From Verrucomicrobiia bacterium (GTDB lineage Bacteria > Verrucomicrobiota > Verrucomicrobiia > Limisphaerales > UBA1319), in the NCBI GenBank assembly GCA_017880715.1, contig JADGRT010000184.1, positions 1 to 6,459 of the forward strand: a DNA stretch of 6,459 bases, given 5' to 3'. Both the position numbers and the translations under genes were made by a program. This document shows positions 6,302 to 6,459 of the stretch, in pieces (the stretch's first letter is position 1; every line of letters starts with the position of its first letter). The notes beneath the pieces are model-generated. The model did no database searches and had not been told where the DNA came from. It was given only the letters and a program-made list of their open reading frames with translations.

Positions 6302-6424
6302 CCTAGCACTACAGCGACACTTCGTGAGCCGTGGGGCTTCCATGAACCATCGTTGTAGGGCGGGTCCCCCGACCCGGCGCCGGCTGGGGGCAGCCGGCCT
6401 ACAAAATGTCGCTGTAGTGCTAGG
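6302..6424. mobile_element. 123-base MITE-like element with perfect 18-bp terminal inverted repeats
   Basis: The ends CCTAGCACTACAGCGACA (6302-6319) and its exact complement (6407-6424) are perfect over 18 bases; after one mismatch two further bases pair. Inside, TGTAGG (6354-6359) pairs with CCTACA (6398-6403) and encloses two perfect hairpins: CGGGTC-CCCC-GACCCG (6361-6376) and CCGGCTG-GGGG-CAGCCGG (6380-6397). Transcribed or single-stranded, it would fold into a branched, cloverleaf-like shape. There is no room for a transposase, so it would need one in trans. No target-site duplication is obvious (AGCTT on the left, CGCGT on the right). Confidence 0.65.
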
Positions 6425-6459
6425 CGCGTCCACCCACTCATCCAAAGTCATTTCTGGTT

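Noticed and set aside
6221..6451. A minus-strand frame beginning MTLDEWVDAP near the right edge
   Set aside because: Most of it is the translated 123-base inverted-repeat element. Its first eight codons could belong to a gene broken by that element, but too little sequence remains to support this.

Overview
The window looks like a bacterial chromosome segment of moderately high GC. The likely source is the Planctomycetota-Verrucomicrobiota-Chlamydiota side of the tree, most probably Verrucomicrobiota. That guess rests on three things: a GH29 fucosidase with an extra C-terminal module, a KaiC-like/PEP-synthase-like protein, and several palindromic intergenic repeats of a kind I associate from memory with Verrucomicrobiota genomes. 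No rRNA or other phylogenetic marker is present to prove it.

Layout. (1) Bases 1-1028, + strand: the 3' part of an alpha-L-fucosidase gene, opening inside the catalytic domain. (2) Bases 1029-1154: a short convergent spacer with a small direct repeat. (3) Bases 1155-3776, - strand: an 873-residue protein that joins a KaiC/RecA-like N-terminal region, lacking a recognisable Walker A motif, to a PEP-synthase/PPDK-type ATP-grasp domain and a third C-terminal region. It has neither the phosphohistidine domain nor the PEP-binding barrel. (4) Bases 3777-4133: a 357-base divergent intergenic region, AT-rich in the middle, with a candidate promoter and a terminator-like hairpin in the leader of the next gene. 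(5) Bases 4134-5471, + strand: a complete NADP-type glutamate dehydrogenase (gdhA), followed at once by a strong intrinsic terminator. (6) Bases 5527-6459: a gene-poor stretch with three unrelated inverted-repeat structures around a small antitoxin gene (6001-6189). Directly behind the antitoxin is a 29-codon fragment that resembles the start of a RelE/ParE-type toxin, and a 123-base inverted-repeat element begins 14 bases after its stop.

Working together. The genes do not form an operon. gdhA assimilates ammonium into glutamate. The divergent ATP-grasp protein may act on a phosphoryl-transfer substrate, but its reaction is unknown, and a link to gdhA is suggested only by the shared intergenic region. 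The fucosidase belongs to polysaccharide degradation and its cluster lies off the left edge. The right end looks like a decaying toxin-antitoxin locus in a repeat-rich spacer. The points most worth a second look are the KaiC-like/ATP-grasp architecture, the possible attenuator before gdhA, and the truncated toxin beside the inverted-repeat element.
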